Shown here: positions 1-11,041 of the stretch, piece by piece
Layout of the letters: the number at the start of each line of letters is the position of its first letter
Position numbering within the stretch: the first letter of the stretch is position 1
From: Corynascus novoguineensis
Lineage: Eukaryota > Ascomycota > Sordariomycetes > Sordariales > Chaetomiaceae
Assembly (NCBI GenBank): GCA_033296725.1
Contig: MU857650.1
Coordinates: forward strand, 124,001 to 188,000
Reading direction: 5' to 3'
DNA length: 64,000 nt
The notes under the pieces: generated by a model
The model's input: the letters and a program-made list of their open reading frames with translations, nothing else
Database searches by the model: none
What the model was told of the DNA's origin: nothing
Made by a program: the position numbers and the translations under genes

Positions 1-11
1 TGACAATGTAG

Positions 12-1267
12 ACCAGCGCGAGAATGTACAAGGGCCAGTTTGCCAAATGGAAGTGGACAAAGTACAACAAGCCCGGAAGACATGGATCCATCAGGCCAAC
101 AAGATTGGTGGCGGCAACGAAAGGGGGTCTTACAGCTCAAAGCTTTCGACCCGGCCACGTGTGGCAAGAAGAAGCCGTGGAAAGACAGCAGTCGACGTTT
201 TCGGTCCGGCCAAATCATCTGGTCCGGTATTTTAACGACGAGGAGCGTCAAGTGGAAGCAGCACTCTGTGCATATGGCGCCATGATATCCCGCTGGTCAG
301 AGCGAGAGAAGCCCTGGCGGACTGCATCAGAGAGCTGTGAGAGCTCTCTATTCCCCTCGGAACTCCTTGAGGTGCAACAAGAGCGCTCCATTCTCGAGCA
401 GGTCCGGTTTGCGCAGGACTGCTTCCTCAACGGCCGTTCAGAACAGGGTGGCGACACGCTCCGATGTGCTTTTCTCAGCATTGAACGGGCCCTCTCGGGC
501 GAGCTCTGTATTGACGCCCTTTGGGACTGCTGTCTCGCCGTGCCCCAGCTCGCCATCACTACCGGCTGGACCGACGTGCTATCTATCTTTACCCGCTACC
601 TGCACCAGTACACCTCCATCAAGCTCCCGCACCACCCCATCGCTCTCGTCGCCACCCTTCTGCATCACCTCTGCCGCAACGACGACGACGAAGACGACGA
701 CTACCAGTACCAGCACCACCAAATACCCACAAGCACCGCCAGCACCACTCAACCCGGCGACAATGAACGCTGTCTGCCTCGATCACGCCGGGTCCTCGTC
801 CCTGTTCTGGAAGCTTTCCTTGTGCGCGCTTGGCGCCTGTGGATTGACACGAGCACGCGCGTCCGCGGGCGCCACGACGAGGTCACCATTCACCTCAAGC
901 GGGGGTATGTAACGGCGGTAGACCCATCGGACCCGATGGCGGCCGACATTCTACGTGACTTTGGACGAGCCGTGCGCGCGTCGCTGTCGCTCTCCCGCCC
1001 TCATCAACACCAGTCTGGTCATCACCATCTTCGTCGTCATCATGGCAGGAGTAGCAGTAACAGCAGCGAGCCCGAATGCTCAGTCGGAGGGATGATCATG
1101 GCGACTGCAGTCACAACGGCGCGCGCCCTCGAGCTCGAGCGCCTGCTCGCGCACATGTACCTGCCGCTCTTCACGCCGGAGCGGTCACGCGCGGCCGAAG
1201 CCGTACTGGCCGCCGTGGTGGCGCGTGTCATCGAGGAGGGCGCCGTCCGCCGTCGACGACAACCCCT

Positions 1268-1299
<32 letters not shown>

Positions 1300-1589
1300 G
1301 GGAAGAGGAATACCTGGACCGGTACCTTGTCTTCAGTGCGCGTAACTTCATGGCTGGTTTGGCCGAGGGCCGCGGCGACGCCGAGCGCGCGGCCGAGTAC
1401 CGCCGGTTGAGCTTGCTCCCATTGTCATCATCGTCGGAGGGGGGGGCGGGGGGACGGGACCTGTTCTGGGTGCAGACGTCGTACCTGGTCGAGTCGAGGT
1501 TGCGGGCAAGCGGAATGCACGTCGAGGCTGACACGATCCGGGAGGAGAGAGTTGAGGCAGAGCGGGAGGGATTATTGTTGCTGTCGTAA
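12..1589 (+). CDS. Clr5-domain protein, 3' exon (5' end outside window)
   Basis: The exon opens right after a TAG splice acceptor at 9-11; reading from 12 gives T-S-A-R before the first Met at 24, so the true start lies upstream of the window. The first ~15 residues (R-M-Y-K-G-Q-F-x-K-W-x-W-x-K-Y) match the C-terminal end of the fungal Clr5 domain, a short basic module found at the N-terminus of many filamentous-ascomycete proteins. The rest, about 520 residues, has no domain I recognise: a mostly helical-looking middle, an acidic DDDEDDD stretch near residue 220, a His-rich patch, and a pure ten-glutamine run. The stop is at 1587-1589. Clr5 proteins are often suspected regulators, but the role here is unknown. 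Confidence is high that it is coding and partial, low on function. Confidence 0.8.
1269..1298 (+). repeat. (CAG)10 microsatellite coding polyglutamine
   Basis: Ten uninterrupted CAG codons in the reading frame of the Clr5-domain gene. A pure trinucleotide run is prone to length change, so the Gln count may differ between strains. Confidence 0.95.
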
Positions 1590-3208
1590 CTCCCAGGTTG
1601 GCGGGGTTGGATGGCTCGGGGGTTGAATAGCCGTCTTTCTACACTCCCGGTATATGAAGAGTTGTTTCTGCTATCCGTCGAGGTAGAATTGAGAACCTTG
1701 AGAATAGCCTCATGAATACCTGCTCCAATTAACACAATAGCTCTTCTGTCGTTCTTAAGCACGGAGCGCCGATGATGACAACATGAAATATGAGTGGCAA
1801 AGGATGATGGAGCTCGCGGAGGGTGACATAGTCGGGGTTCAGGAACAGTATTATGTACAGATTGAGTGAATCGGGGCCCTTTTTTGAAAAAAAAAGAATT
1901 TGGGCAATAGCTCGTCTTAATTTCAGCAGACATCACGGCAAGGCATAACTACAGCATACAACAGCTGATCAGTGTAACAAACAAATTCCTTGTAACATGA
2001 CCGTGGAACTGGGGGCAAGTAGGATCTTCCTAACCACCACCAACACGATGGGATAATGGGATGGATAATACAGACATCATTTTTTTTTTTGCTCAAAAAC
2101 GTTACTGGTAAGGAAGTCTGAAGGAGTCGGGGGGCCATTCGACTTCAGTCACATCCGGGGGAAAAAGCGCCTGGTACTCGGCCGTACATTGAGCCAGCAG
2201 CCCTGAAGATTTAATGGAAGATCTTCACATACCTCCAAACTAGAATTCTTATAACTACACAACTTCTATACACTTTTGCTGTAACTAGCTGGATACAATG
2301 CCATGAACACCAACACGCATTGCTCTTTCGGGTGCCGCTGTTGCTACGTTTGTTCCTCCCCCTTCCTTGACTGATCTCAGCCCAAGTGGGTCAAGTGCAG
2401 TCTTAGAGGAGAGCTTGTATTGAATGGTTATGTCTAAACGTCTGTACAATTTCAACGTAAGCTAAGAATATTTTATATGATATTCACCTTGTGTACTTTC
2501 AACAGGAAAGGGAATCCTAACACCTAGGGCCCAACAAATCGCAATCTCTTTATGATCGCAAAGGCATGGAATTTACGCCTCCTACTTACTACGGCAATCT
2601 TTTCTGGATAGTCACCATTTTATTATCTACATACGCCACGCAATCGCGGAACATCACGACAGCAGTGCCCCAAGGACAGTGACGTCAAAGGGGTCCGCGC
2701 AACAGTCGATCAAGTACCAGACAAAGCCCAATTGATCAAACACATGAACGCAGCTGTGGAGGCCAACGGTGCGGGGATGGTAACTCGTTCATGTATTGAT
2801 TGTTGTTGTATCCCTCTAAGTTGACAATGGCTACGTATTGCTATTTAACGGCCCGTTTGGCTAGCCGACGGTACTGCGAGCCCAATCCCGCCGTCTTTCC
2901 ACAGCAGCACTGTTCGAGGGAGTCGGTATGGAAAGGCAGTGTTCAAACAAAGGGTCACAGTTGGCCCTTGCTGGTTTCCAAATGCGTGGCGACAATCTTG
3001 ATCCTCATATGTGCTTCGTCATGGACTAACCACAACATGACGACATAGACTTCCGCACCCCCTTATTTATTGTGCAATGTAAGATTCTCCCGGGAAGAGG
3101 AAGAGTAGGCCATTAAAAAATAGCAATTATTGTTTACTCTATCGCCACCTCAAAAGAAATACACGCAGATTCTCCAAAGAGTGCATACGTCTCCAACACT
3201 ACACCAAA
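1590..3208. other. Intergenic, no gene recognised
   Basis: Contains the 3' flank of the Clr5-domain gene and the promoter of the gene at 3209. Several A/T homopolymers are present, including a long T run near 2080-2090. Open frames are short and look like chance. No RNA gene was seen. Confidence 0.6.
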
Positions 3209-3974
3209 ATGACAGAACGCGCCCCCGGAAAGGAAGAACTCGACGAGATTGCCCAGCAGGCCGAGCGAGAATTGAACACGTACCAGTCAAAGACGGGTGC
3301 CGGTAAAGGCCGGGTCACGGGGCTTGATGATTACGGCGTCAACGACACCGTGGAGCGCAAGTTCCCCGGCTCCGACGTCAAGGTGGGCGAGGATGTGGTC
3401 ACGAATCAAGGTTACAACCGCCGAATTCCCCCGTACGAAGGCGGTGACGTAGACGATAGAGGACGGTAAGTACCTGATATCTCACCCTAATCGCCGTGAC
3501 AAGGCAGTTCGGTCTGACTTTTGACTCGAATGAAATAACAGCTTCCTTCGCGGATCAGCTTACGAGGGCGCCGGCGGGCCCGAGGACAAGACGGCACATG
3601 TGTACCTGCACAAATCGGGTGAAATCGACGAGGCAACGGTTCGCGGTTGGGGCAAAGACCCGCGCGAGCTGGAGAATCCCGCCCACCGCCCGGACGTCGA
3701 CGACAGCAAGCTGTTGCCAGCGGACCAAGCCCTTGCTGGGCGCGGGCGCGAGCCGCTTCGACGAGGCGAAATCTCGGAGCAGGGCCGGCTGGCAGCAAAA
3801 ACTAATGTCGGACTCCCACCGGACAGTCGCGAGGAGGTGCCACCCAAGGGCAGCCGCCGGGGCAGCAAGTTCAAGGGCGCATACTACGAGACGCCCGAGT
3901 CGGTACCGGACCAGTGGGCAGACCAGGGTATTGTGCCGCCGAGGTCGGTGACTGAGACATCCAAGAACATCTGA
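3209..3974 (+). CDS. Conserved hypothetical protein, 229 aa, two exons
   Basis: Exons 3209-3465 and 3542-3974 are joined across a 76-nt intron (donor GTAAGT, acceptor ACAG). The split codon becomes Arg and the frame runs to TGA at 3972-3974. The protein is hydrophilic, with no signal peptide or membrane segment, and is rich in charged residues, Gly and Pro. It reads like a soluble, partly disordered protein: a helical acidic N-terminus (about residues 8-26), then GLDDYGVND, IPPYEGGD and AYEGAGGPEDK blocks, and a basic Gly/Ser patch near the C-terminus. I believe similar short proteins occur in other ascomycetes, but I know no function. The gene is convergent with the FSH hydrolase, with about 220 bp between the stops. 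Confidence 0.8.
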
Positions 3975-4192
3975 AGGAGGTGTTTTGATGGTTGGAAAAT
4001 AAAAGCATGTTGGCGTCATATGTACATAGTCATGTGTTAATGTCGAGCATCAGAAACTCTATACACCTCGTCACCTATATCATCAGTAAAATATCTAGCC
4101 ACATTGGAAAAGCCCAATGGACCGACAACCATACGCTGAAACGCCGTCTAACACATGCTAACTCCTTCACGGCCCGTCGCATCCACGCCAGC

Positions 4193-5257
4193 TCAAACTG
4201 ATTGAGTACCTCTCCGAGGTAGGTCAAATACGCTCTCTATCGCCGTATCTTCATCCGACGCCGCGTCATCGGCCTCTTGCTCATCCTTTTTTGTCTTATC
4301 CTGCACATGTTTGTGGATGAAGGACACAAGCGCGTTGGCATACTTCGGGTCGATGGGCACAAAATGGCCGCCAGGGTGATTGAGAACGACCGGGTCGATG
4401 CACTTCTTGACAAGGCCCATGCTACGCTCTTCACCGACGACCGTATCGACGCTGCCAATCCAGTGCATGGTGGGTGTGGCGATCTTGGGGTTGTACAGCC
4501 ATTCGAGCTCAAGGGGCGCGGCGCGGAAGCCACCGTAGATGACGGCGAACTTGAGCGGGCGGCCCCCGTTGGCCTCACGCACCGTCTCGAGCCAGCGCTC
4601 GTGCGTCCGTTCTGCAGCCGCGCGCGGCTTGTGCACCGCTTCGAGCGCCGACGCCAACATCCCCGCCATGCACCCACCCTGGCTGAACCCAATCACCCCG
4701 TCCACCCCGCCATCTTCGTCCCCTTCCCGCCTCGCGTCCTCCCGCGCCTGCTGCAACGTCTCAGCGATCCGGTTCATGCCCTCTTCGAGGTACAGATACT
4801 TGTCCTGTAGCTCGTCGCTGCGGTACCACGCCCACGTGTCGGGTTCAAAGCCCGGAATGGGCGGTTGCCGGCGCTCCCACCCCACCACATCGTCGACCGT
4901 GAGCTTGTTAGGCGCCGTAGGGAAGATCAGCACCGGCTCTAGGCCCAGCGGGGGGAAGAGCTTGTTGAGTTTCTTGATGAGGCCATTGACTTTGCCGCGA
5001 AAGATGGCGCCGGATTGTGTGTAGCCTTGAGTTTATATCTGTCAACGTCGGTACTCTTTGCCTATCGTTTAGGGGGAGATGGTTTGGAACATACCGTGGA
5101 GCATTAGAAGGCGAACCTTTTTTAGGTTGCCCGGCGTGCTGGTGCCAGAGTTGGCGGAGCTGCTGCCGGTTGCGGGGGTTTTGAGAGCTGCCTCGAGCGG
5201 TGGGGTCAATGAGGGCGTCCCGAATCCAGAGGCTGTTTTAGATGAGAATCCCGACAT
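4193..5257 (-). CDS. FSH-type serine hydrolase (alpha/beta hydrolase)
   Basis: The exons on the minus strand are 5257-5095 and 5025-4193, joined across a 69-nt intron (GTATGT...AAG), giving 331 aa. Residues ~1-46 are a Ser/Thr/Pro-rich extension. The hydrolase core starts at KVRLLMLHG followed by YTQSG, the family's usual opening. The nucleophile elbow GFSQGG places Ser169. Asp248 (GSVDTVV) and His275 (HPGGHFVP) complete a plausible catalytic triad. This is the yeast Fsh1/human OVCA2 family, often mislabelled dihydrofolate reductase; substrates are probably short esters or thioesters, but unknown. The C-terminus ends in an acidic/Lys tail. The fold assignment is secure; the substrate is not. 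Confidence 0.9.
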
Positions 5258-6225
5258 TGTGCTGAGCGGGCGTGATGTGAGCGAGTGCCCTTGGAAAATT
5301 TGGCGTCAAACCGTGGCTGTAGCGAGTATCTGCGTGTGCAATCGTGTCAGGAGGTGGAAGGAAGACATCGATAGTGAATGTGGGGGAAGTGAAGATTTAT
5401 AGATGTGAGAGCGATCCGAGATCAGTCACGCCGGACATGCTTCAGGAGCGGCTTAGCAATTCTAATAAAATTGCGGGGCAAAATTCACTGTGAGAGGTAC
5501 GGGGAGGATGACGACAATTTGTGAGCCTAACGCAGAAGATATTGACTCGGTACATGAATGCTGCATCGTAAGAGGCGAGCTAATGTAAGGACGACCGTTC
5601 CTGTAGACACAAGTCCCGATACAGGCACGCAAGGAAAGCCGGCGACCGATTCCCACCCGTCTCCGTCAAGCCAGCGCGGGATATGGACACTAAAAGAAGC
5701 TTAGAGCAAGCCTAAAGGCAGCTACGAGTGTGAAATGTAACCTCTACTGATTCCCAACATATCGTAGAGTATCAAGACGAACTCTCAATGCGGGCGCCCA
5801 GCAACGGGTCAATTGATCTATGCCAGGAGCGAAAACATCCACATCAATGGAGAAATGATGGTGGATGCCGATAACACGCTGAGAACAGCGTGTTAACTGG
5901 CAAATGTTGTAACTGTGCGTTCAGCAGGTCTCGGTGGTCAAGTCGACAGAACCTTCACGAGGAGCGGAATCCTCCCGAAATCCGCACGTGCGAGCATCGG
6001 GCATCCAACCTTTGAGTGTTATGCAACCAACCATGGCCGTAGGTGTTGTAAAAAGTACGCCGCTTCCACCTTCACTTCACGCGGGATTGGGAACAACAGC
6101 TCAATTGGTGTTGGCTGCTCTATGATACAAGTCCGTTCATCAGACAGCGCCGGGGGGATATCGCTCAAGGAAATGCCGTGGTGTCGTTCTCGCCCGTCAC
6201 ATGCCGTCGCCACTCACGTCCTCCC
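5258..6225. other. Intergenic between FSH hydrolase and ATP18
   Basis: Promoter of the FSH gene and the 3' flank of ATP18, both on the minus strand. It holds a perfect 9-bp inverted repeat at 5872-5895. No other gene was recognised. Confidence 0.6.
5872..5895. repeat. Perfect inverted repeat, 9-bp arms, 6-nt loop
   Basis: TAACACGCT at 5872-5880 is the exact reverse complement of AGCGTGTTA at 5887-5895, with GAGAAC between them. It lies about 330 bp beyond the ATP18 stop and about 615 bp upstream of the FSH start. It could be a transcript hairpin or a dimeric protein-binding site; nothing decides between these. Confidence 0.7.
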
Positions 6226-6618
6226 TTAGTGCGCAGCCCTCGCATTGGGGTTGCGGGGGTCGTTCTTGAATTCATCGGCTGCATCGCTTGGTCAGTCCGG
6301 GTCAAATCGGGTGAGCTGCAGAGTGCGGGCATACACTGCATCATAGACGTCTGGGCCGAGTTGACGCCGTAGGCAATCACCACAGCTAGGAGGATGATTA
6401 GTTTCGGTCCCGTCTTCAATCAATCACTCAACGCGTCCCCTCGAGGGCCGGGGAGCGTGGAAGGTCGTGGCATACCGGCAGCCAGGAACGGAGCCATGGG
6501 ACGCACTGCAGCCATCGTCAGCGATTGCCAGTCATCGACACCACCTCTGCGCCCGCTCAATTGACGTACACACTGGCGTCGGAAACTTCTTAAACGGAGC
6601 GATGCCGAACCAAGTCAT
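6226..6618 (-). CDS. ATP18: ATP synthase subunit J (Atp18), four small exons
   Basis: The minus-strand exons are 6618-6570, 6505-6476, 6385-6335 and 6278-6226, of 49, 30, 51 and 53 nt, with introns of 64, 90 and 56 nt. The first donor is GTACGT; the other two are GTATGC. The acceptors are CAG, TAG and CAG. The spliced frame is exact and encodes 60 aa ending at TAA. Landmarks of the ATP_synt_J family are present in order: KKFPTPVLRPM near the N-terminus, a single membrane helix (about residues 18-33) leading into AYGVNSAQ, then EFKNDPRNP before the end, matching yeast Atp18. The product is a small inner-membrane subunit at the dimer interface of F1Fo ATP synthase. It faces the mitochondrial NIPSNAP gene head to head. 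Confidence 0.93.
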
Positions 6619-7638
6619 CGTGGCGGTATTCCTCTGACGGTGACGACGGAGGTTCGGGTGGTTTGTTGATGAAATTGTCTGGTCAGAAGGCGAGCGTTTT
6701 TTGCGGCTCCGGCTCCCGAGCTTGCGCGAACCGAGAGCGCCCGGTTGATATTGCCTGAAATGCAAGGCCATAGTTTACAGAGACTTATGTGGGTACGGTT
6801 TAGCCCCACATTAAGCGGATTGGAAAAAGCATTTCTCCGGTCCGGCAGAATGTGGATCGAGGCTGGTAACCTGGAGAGCACTTGTTGGCCAGACCGTGTC
6901 TAGAGTGACATCATCTCCCCGCATTTGGTACGGCAGGAAAGTGCCTGGACCTACGGACCCTGGCAGCTCGGCCAGCTGACCTGTCTGACCACGTTGCGGG
7001 CGGCGAGCCAAGCTAAGTAAAGAGTCGCAGCAAGGAGGTAAGCTCAAGTCAGTGTTCTGCAGGTGCAATGCGTGTTGAGAGATCTTTAACCTCCAAGCTC
7101 TCCTCCCCCTCAACCTTTCTCCAAAGTGCGGGGTGAAACAGGCTGCTTTGGAACATCCGCTTCATTCATCCAATTAACCTGCATCGCTCCCCTCCATTTC
7201 GTTGTCTCCTTCTTTCCTACTTACTGCTTGCCACTCGATACCCAATCTAGGTAGCTTTCCGCTTGCCGCGCCTTCCCGCTGTCTTCTACGACTGCCGCAA
7301 TCACAAGCTGCCAGTGCCCGCCTACATCCGCCCAAGAGTCTTCTGCCGTGCCCCTGCCGCATCTCGTCTGTCGTCTGCTCTTTTCTGGAATCTACGCGTG
7401 CTACTCATCGAACAATACCTCACCATTGTGGAGAACGGTGTTTCCGACCGCTCGTGCAACGGTTGCTTCCGCTGTCTCACCTGCAGTCCGGAACTTGGTT
7501 GCGCGTGTTTGCTTTAACTGCTCCCAACGCGCATTCAACTCTCGGCCCGCGTTCCCTTCCCCCTCATTTGGGGCTCGACTTAAGGGTCCAACCGCCAGTT
7601 TCTCACACCACCTCGCCAACCACCACCCAACCGCAATC
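6619..7638. promoter_or_regulatory. Divergent promoter region ATP18 / NIPSNAP
   Basis: About 1.0 kb separates the two start codons. The NIPSNAP-proximal 400 bp is C/T-rich, as in many fungal leaders, and stays open in the NIPSNAP frame back to about 7348 without an ATG. I see no clear TATA box. Confidence 0.55.
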
Positions 7639-8776
7639 ATGCTTTCGAAACGTATGGTTCGCGCCGCAACGGCCGCGCCAACGCTGAGGACGTTTGCAAC
7701 TTCGGCTGCGATTCGGAGCGGGCGCACGCCGGCCCTGGGCGATATCCAACCTGACCAGCATGAGACCTTCAACAGCCGGCAGAAGACGTTCCGGGCGCAG
7801 CTTGTGGAGGCACAGAAACAGCGGGAAGCCAGTGGGTCTGCCTCATTGTCCCCTTTTTCATCTTCTAGCACCTCCTCTTCCTCGGCCCAGGGCCTTGGAT
7901 CGCTGAGCACTGCGGCGACCGGAACAGGGAACGCAGCCCGCGCTGCTGAACACCAGCCCCCGCGCAAGGCGGGCCCGCTGACCAACCTCATCTACGGCAC
8001 CAAGGAGGGCCGCGAGCTGGATGCTCAGATCGAGGCCAGCTTTAGCCAGGTCCTTGCCCGCGGGAAGTATGTGCATTCGATCGAGTTCCACGACGTCAAG
8101 CCCGAGTGCGTCGACGAGTATGTCGAGCTTGTTGGGAATTGGTATCCCCGCGTCGCGAGCTCAGCAGAGAATAAGGTTCATCTGGTCGGGAGCTGGCGGA
8201 CTGAGGTCGGCGACTGCGATACGTTTGGTGAGTCTTGCCGCCGCTGGGCATATCATTAGCATAACCAGAACTGACATAATTACACCTCCAGTGCATATCT
8301 GGGAATACCAGCGATACCAGGGCTTCCACGCCTCGCTCAACACCATTTCGCGCAACCCGCAATTCCCCGATTTTGACAAAAAGCTGCGCAGCCTGATCCG
8401 CGGCAAGCGCATCTCGCTCATGCAAGAATTCAGCTTCTGGCCGACGACGCCGCCACGCCAATTGGGCGGTTTGTTCGAGCTCCGCTCCTACACGCTGCAC
8501 CCGGGCAACTTGCTCGAGTGGGAAACGCACTGGCGGCGCGGGCTCAAGGCGCGTCGCGAGGTAATGGAGGGTGTGGGCGCCTGGTTCGTCCAGATTGGCG
8601 ACCTCAACACGGTCCATCACCTCTGGCAGTTTGCTGATCTAGAGGAACGCAAGATTCGCCGTGAGAAGAGCTGGGGCATAGAAGGCTGGGCCGAGACGGT
8701 GCACAAGACGGTTCCGCTGATTCAGGAGATGAAGAGCCGCATTCTAGTGCCCATGCCGTGGTCCCCGGTGGCTTGA
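7639..8776 (+). CDS. NIPSNAP-family mitochondrial protein
   Basis: Exons 7639-8227 and 8292-8776 are joined across a 64-nt intron (GTGAGT...CCAG), giving 357 aa. ATG 7639 is the first Met in the frame and opens an Arg/Ala/Ser-rich, acid-free presequence (MLSKRMVRAAT...), typical of mitochondrial import. A low-complexity Ser stretch lies near residues 65-85. The first NIPSNAP-like ferredoxin-fold repeat starts around residue 130 (KYVHSIEFHDVKPE) and runs into VHIWEYQRYQGF. The second starts at GGLFELRSYTLHPG and contains the conserved WETHWRRGL, VHHLWQF and a C-terminal RILVPMPWSP. NIPSNAPs are mitochondrial proteins linked in animals to mitophagy signalling; their fungal role is poorly defined. 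Confidence 0.92.
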
Positions 8777-9229
8777 ACTGCCGCGTGAAGTAAGGAGATG
8801 CTGGAGCTGCCTCGCCGTTTGGCGTCGCTCATACCTGAACATGGCGATTGTGGACATGTACATAGTCTGATTTTTCCCATCTTTACCGCATTATCTGATT
8901 TCCATTTGGCAGTTCGGAGCCGTACAGCACAGTCACCGGCGTTGATTTTTATCAGACCCGTATTTGTGTATTTACGAGCAACTGTCTAAAAACAACAGAA
9001 GCGTCAAGCTTCAGGTGCAGGTGTGTTGCTATCAGCTGCAGCTACGCCTACAACAACACAGCAATGCACCGGTATAAACCGTATCATTCAATCCCAATCC
9101 TAACCCCAACTCATGCAGACAACGCTTCTCCCGAGAGTCTTCCACTCCATCCATCGTGACCCCCCAATTCCGCTCCCATGGCCATGGTGCCTTTACCGCC
9201 TCCTCTCCTGCTACCCCGAATCCGGGCGC
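8777..9229. other. Convergent 3' flanks, no gene seen
   Basis: Lies between the NIPSNAP stop and the RAV2-like stop. Only short chance frames are present. Confidence 0.6.
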
Positions 9230-10496
9230 CTAGTCCTCCCCGTCAAACTCCTCACCCAACACAGCTGCCAGGTTCCGCCTCGCCAGCGCCAGCGTATGGC
9301 TCAACGCAGTAAGTTTGGCCGAGAGCGACAAGAGACTCGGATCCGCACTTTCCACGCGCACCTTCTCCCGCACAAACACTTCCACCGGCTTCCTCTTGCG
9401 CGTGCCTGATAATGGGACCGGATGACTACTGGGGCTACCCCCTGTAGGGCCGGCATTACCACCATTACCACTGCCTGCACCAGGACCCACGGCAGCGGCT
9501 AGCATGTGGTCCTCTTCACTGCAGCAGTACCCAAACACCTTGTCCGCTTCATCGTGCTCGAGTCGGCGGGCGGTGCCGATTGCCAGAGCAAGCTTGGTGC
9601 CGAAGTTGACGGGCGCGTCGGCCGGCTCGAGGGAGCGAAGCGAGAGAATGAGCGAGCTGTCCTGGACGCCCAGGTGGAAGCTCAGGGACGGATTGGCGGA
9701 CCCCGAAGAGGAGGAGCCGGGCCCGCCGTCGAGGGTTGGGGGCTGGGGTGGAGTAAAGTGCGAAGGAGCCACCGACTGGCTAGTCCAGGAGGGATCAGGA
9801 GCTGTAAGCGGTGGCCCCTTGAGAAGAGCCGAAGCCTCGCTCAGGGATTGGGACAGGAGACGGAGTTGGGCGGAGAGAAAGTTGGGTGGCGGCAGGTCGG
9901 ACGGGATCGGGGTTGTCGCCGTCGGAGACGGGTAAGAGTACGTGAGGGTGAGGTTGAGAAGATCGATGGAGTGGGTGAGGAGGGAGTGGAGGTTCGTCAG
10001 AGGAGTGAGGTGTATGGGATGTTCTGGATTGATGGTGAGCGTCTGATGGGGGAGGGTGCGCATGCGGAGGTGAATAGTCTGGGACAGGAAACCATGTTAG
10101 TTCGGGCGCCGAAGGAGGAAGAATTGCAAGACGTACCCCTTTGACTATCCGTGTTCCTACGCGAGTCACATGCCCTTTGACAACCTCATTCCTCGGTGTA
10201 CTCAGCACCAGCGTGCTCCCCGGGTCTATCGGTGCGAGCAGCGCATAGCAGTCTTCGAGACCATGCTTGAGGTTTGAGAGGGTTTCGTGCAGATCCTCGA
10301 TGAGCCAGTCAAGTTCGCGTTTCTGCGGCGTAGAATACGGTTCTATCAGCACCCACGTTTCGTCCATAGCTTTTTACGTCCAAGGAAATGAAACTTCAGC
10401 GCGGGTGAACGTCAAGATTTGGTCACGTACCTCAGTCTCCTCGATCGCAGCTTTAAGTGCGTCCGGAGCGATATGTGGCCAGATCTCCACAGACAT
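9230..10496 (-). CDS. RAV2: Rogdi-family protein, RAVE complex subunit 2
   Basis: The minus-strand exons are 10496-10431, 10322-10137 and 10078-9230. The introns are 108 nt (GTACGT...GCAG) and 58 nt (GTACGT...CCCAG), all in phase 0, giving 366 aa. The first exon supplies a 22-residue N-terminus containing EIWPHIAP. A downstream in-frame ATG at 10367 exists but would leave intron-like sequence in the protein, so the spliced start is preferred. The signature run is RELDWLIEDLHETLSNLKHGLEDCYALL, then GSTLVLSTPRNEVVKG and RVGTRIVKGTIHLRMRTL. The C-terminal half has Ser/Pro loops and ends in a helix (LSAKLTALSHTLALARRNLAA). Rogdi/Rav2 works with Rav1 and Skp1 to reassemble V-ATPase. It shares a 545-bp divergent promoter with POP7. 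Confidence 0.88.
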
Positions 10497-11041
10497 GGTG
10501 ATCGGTCGACTATAGCTGTCTCTGGCACTTCAGGTAGGCACCCATATTCTGGCGTGACGTGATCGCAGCAACGCGTTCGCAACAACGCGTGTCCTCTGAA
10601 AGCAATCTGGAGGTTGCCTAGCACTATGAAGTCTTAACATGACGACTTGGGTGGAGAGCTTCGCTGGGAACCAGGCCGAGATGATCAAACAGGTAGGCGG
10701 TGGGTGATCTAGATCGTCTACAGCTCTTGGCGCATCATTGTGCAGGCGACCCCACTTACCCTGGGCTCAGAACCCGAGAACTGCAGCGATTTGAAAACAT
10801 TCATTCACACCTCAAGCTTTCCAAAGTAGGCAACGGTATACTTCCAGCATCTCGTGCGGTTAGTGTGCCTGACGCCAACAACGCAACTACGTCTTGTACC
10901 CTCTACTCTTGTCTCAATCGACTCGGTGCCGCAAGGAATACCTGTCATTTTGTTGCATTCGATCAATAGTACCAACCTGGTGGGTGGGGCTTTGATATCC
11001 TCGCCTCAACTTCAAATCCGAAGACGACCGTCATATTCACC
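10497..11041. promoter_or_regulatory. Divergent promoter region RAV2 / POP7
   Basis: 545 bp between opposed start codons. Only position supports promoter function; no motif is decisive. Confidence 0.55.

Noticed and set aside
1040..1936. 298-codon minus-strand frame opposite the Clr5-domain gene
   Set aside because: Shadow of the GC-rich sense frame, with homopolymeric Cys and Leu runs from antisense CAG and AGC repeats.
6165..6419. Apparent signal-peptide frame on the minus strand (KLIILLAVVIAYGVNSAQ)
   Set aside because: It has no ATG start; the hydrophobic part is exon 3 of ATP18 read through its introns.
9795..10367. ATG at 10367 as the start of the Rogdi/RAV2 gene
   Set aside because: Using it places 15 unmatched residues before RELDW; the spliced exon at 10496-10431 joins in phase 0 with a strong GTACGT donor and a family-like N-terminus.
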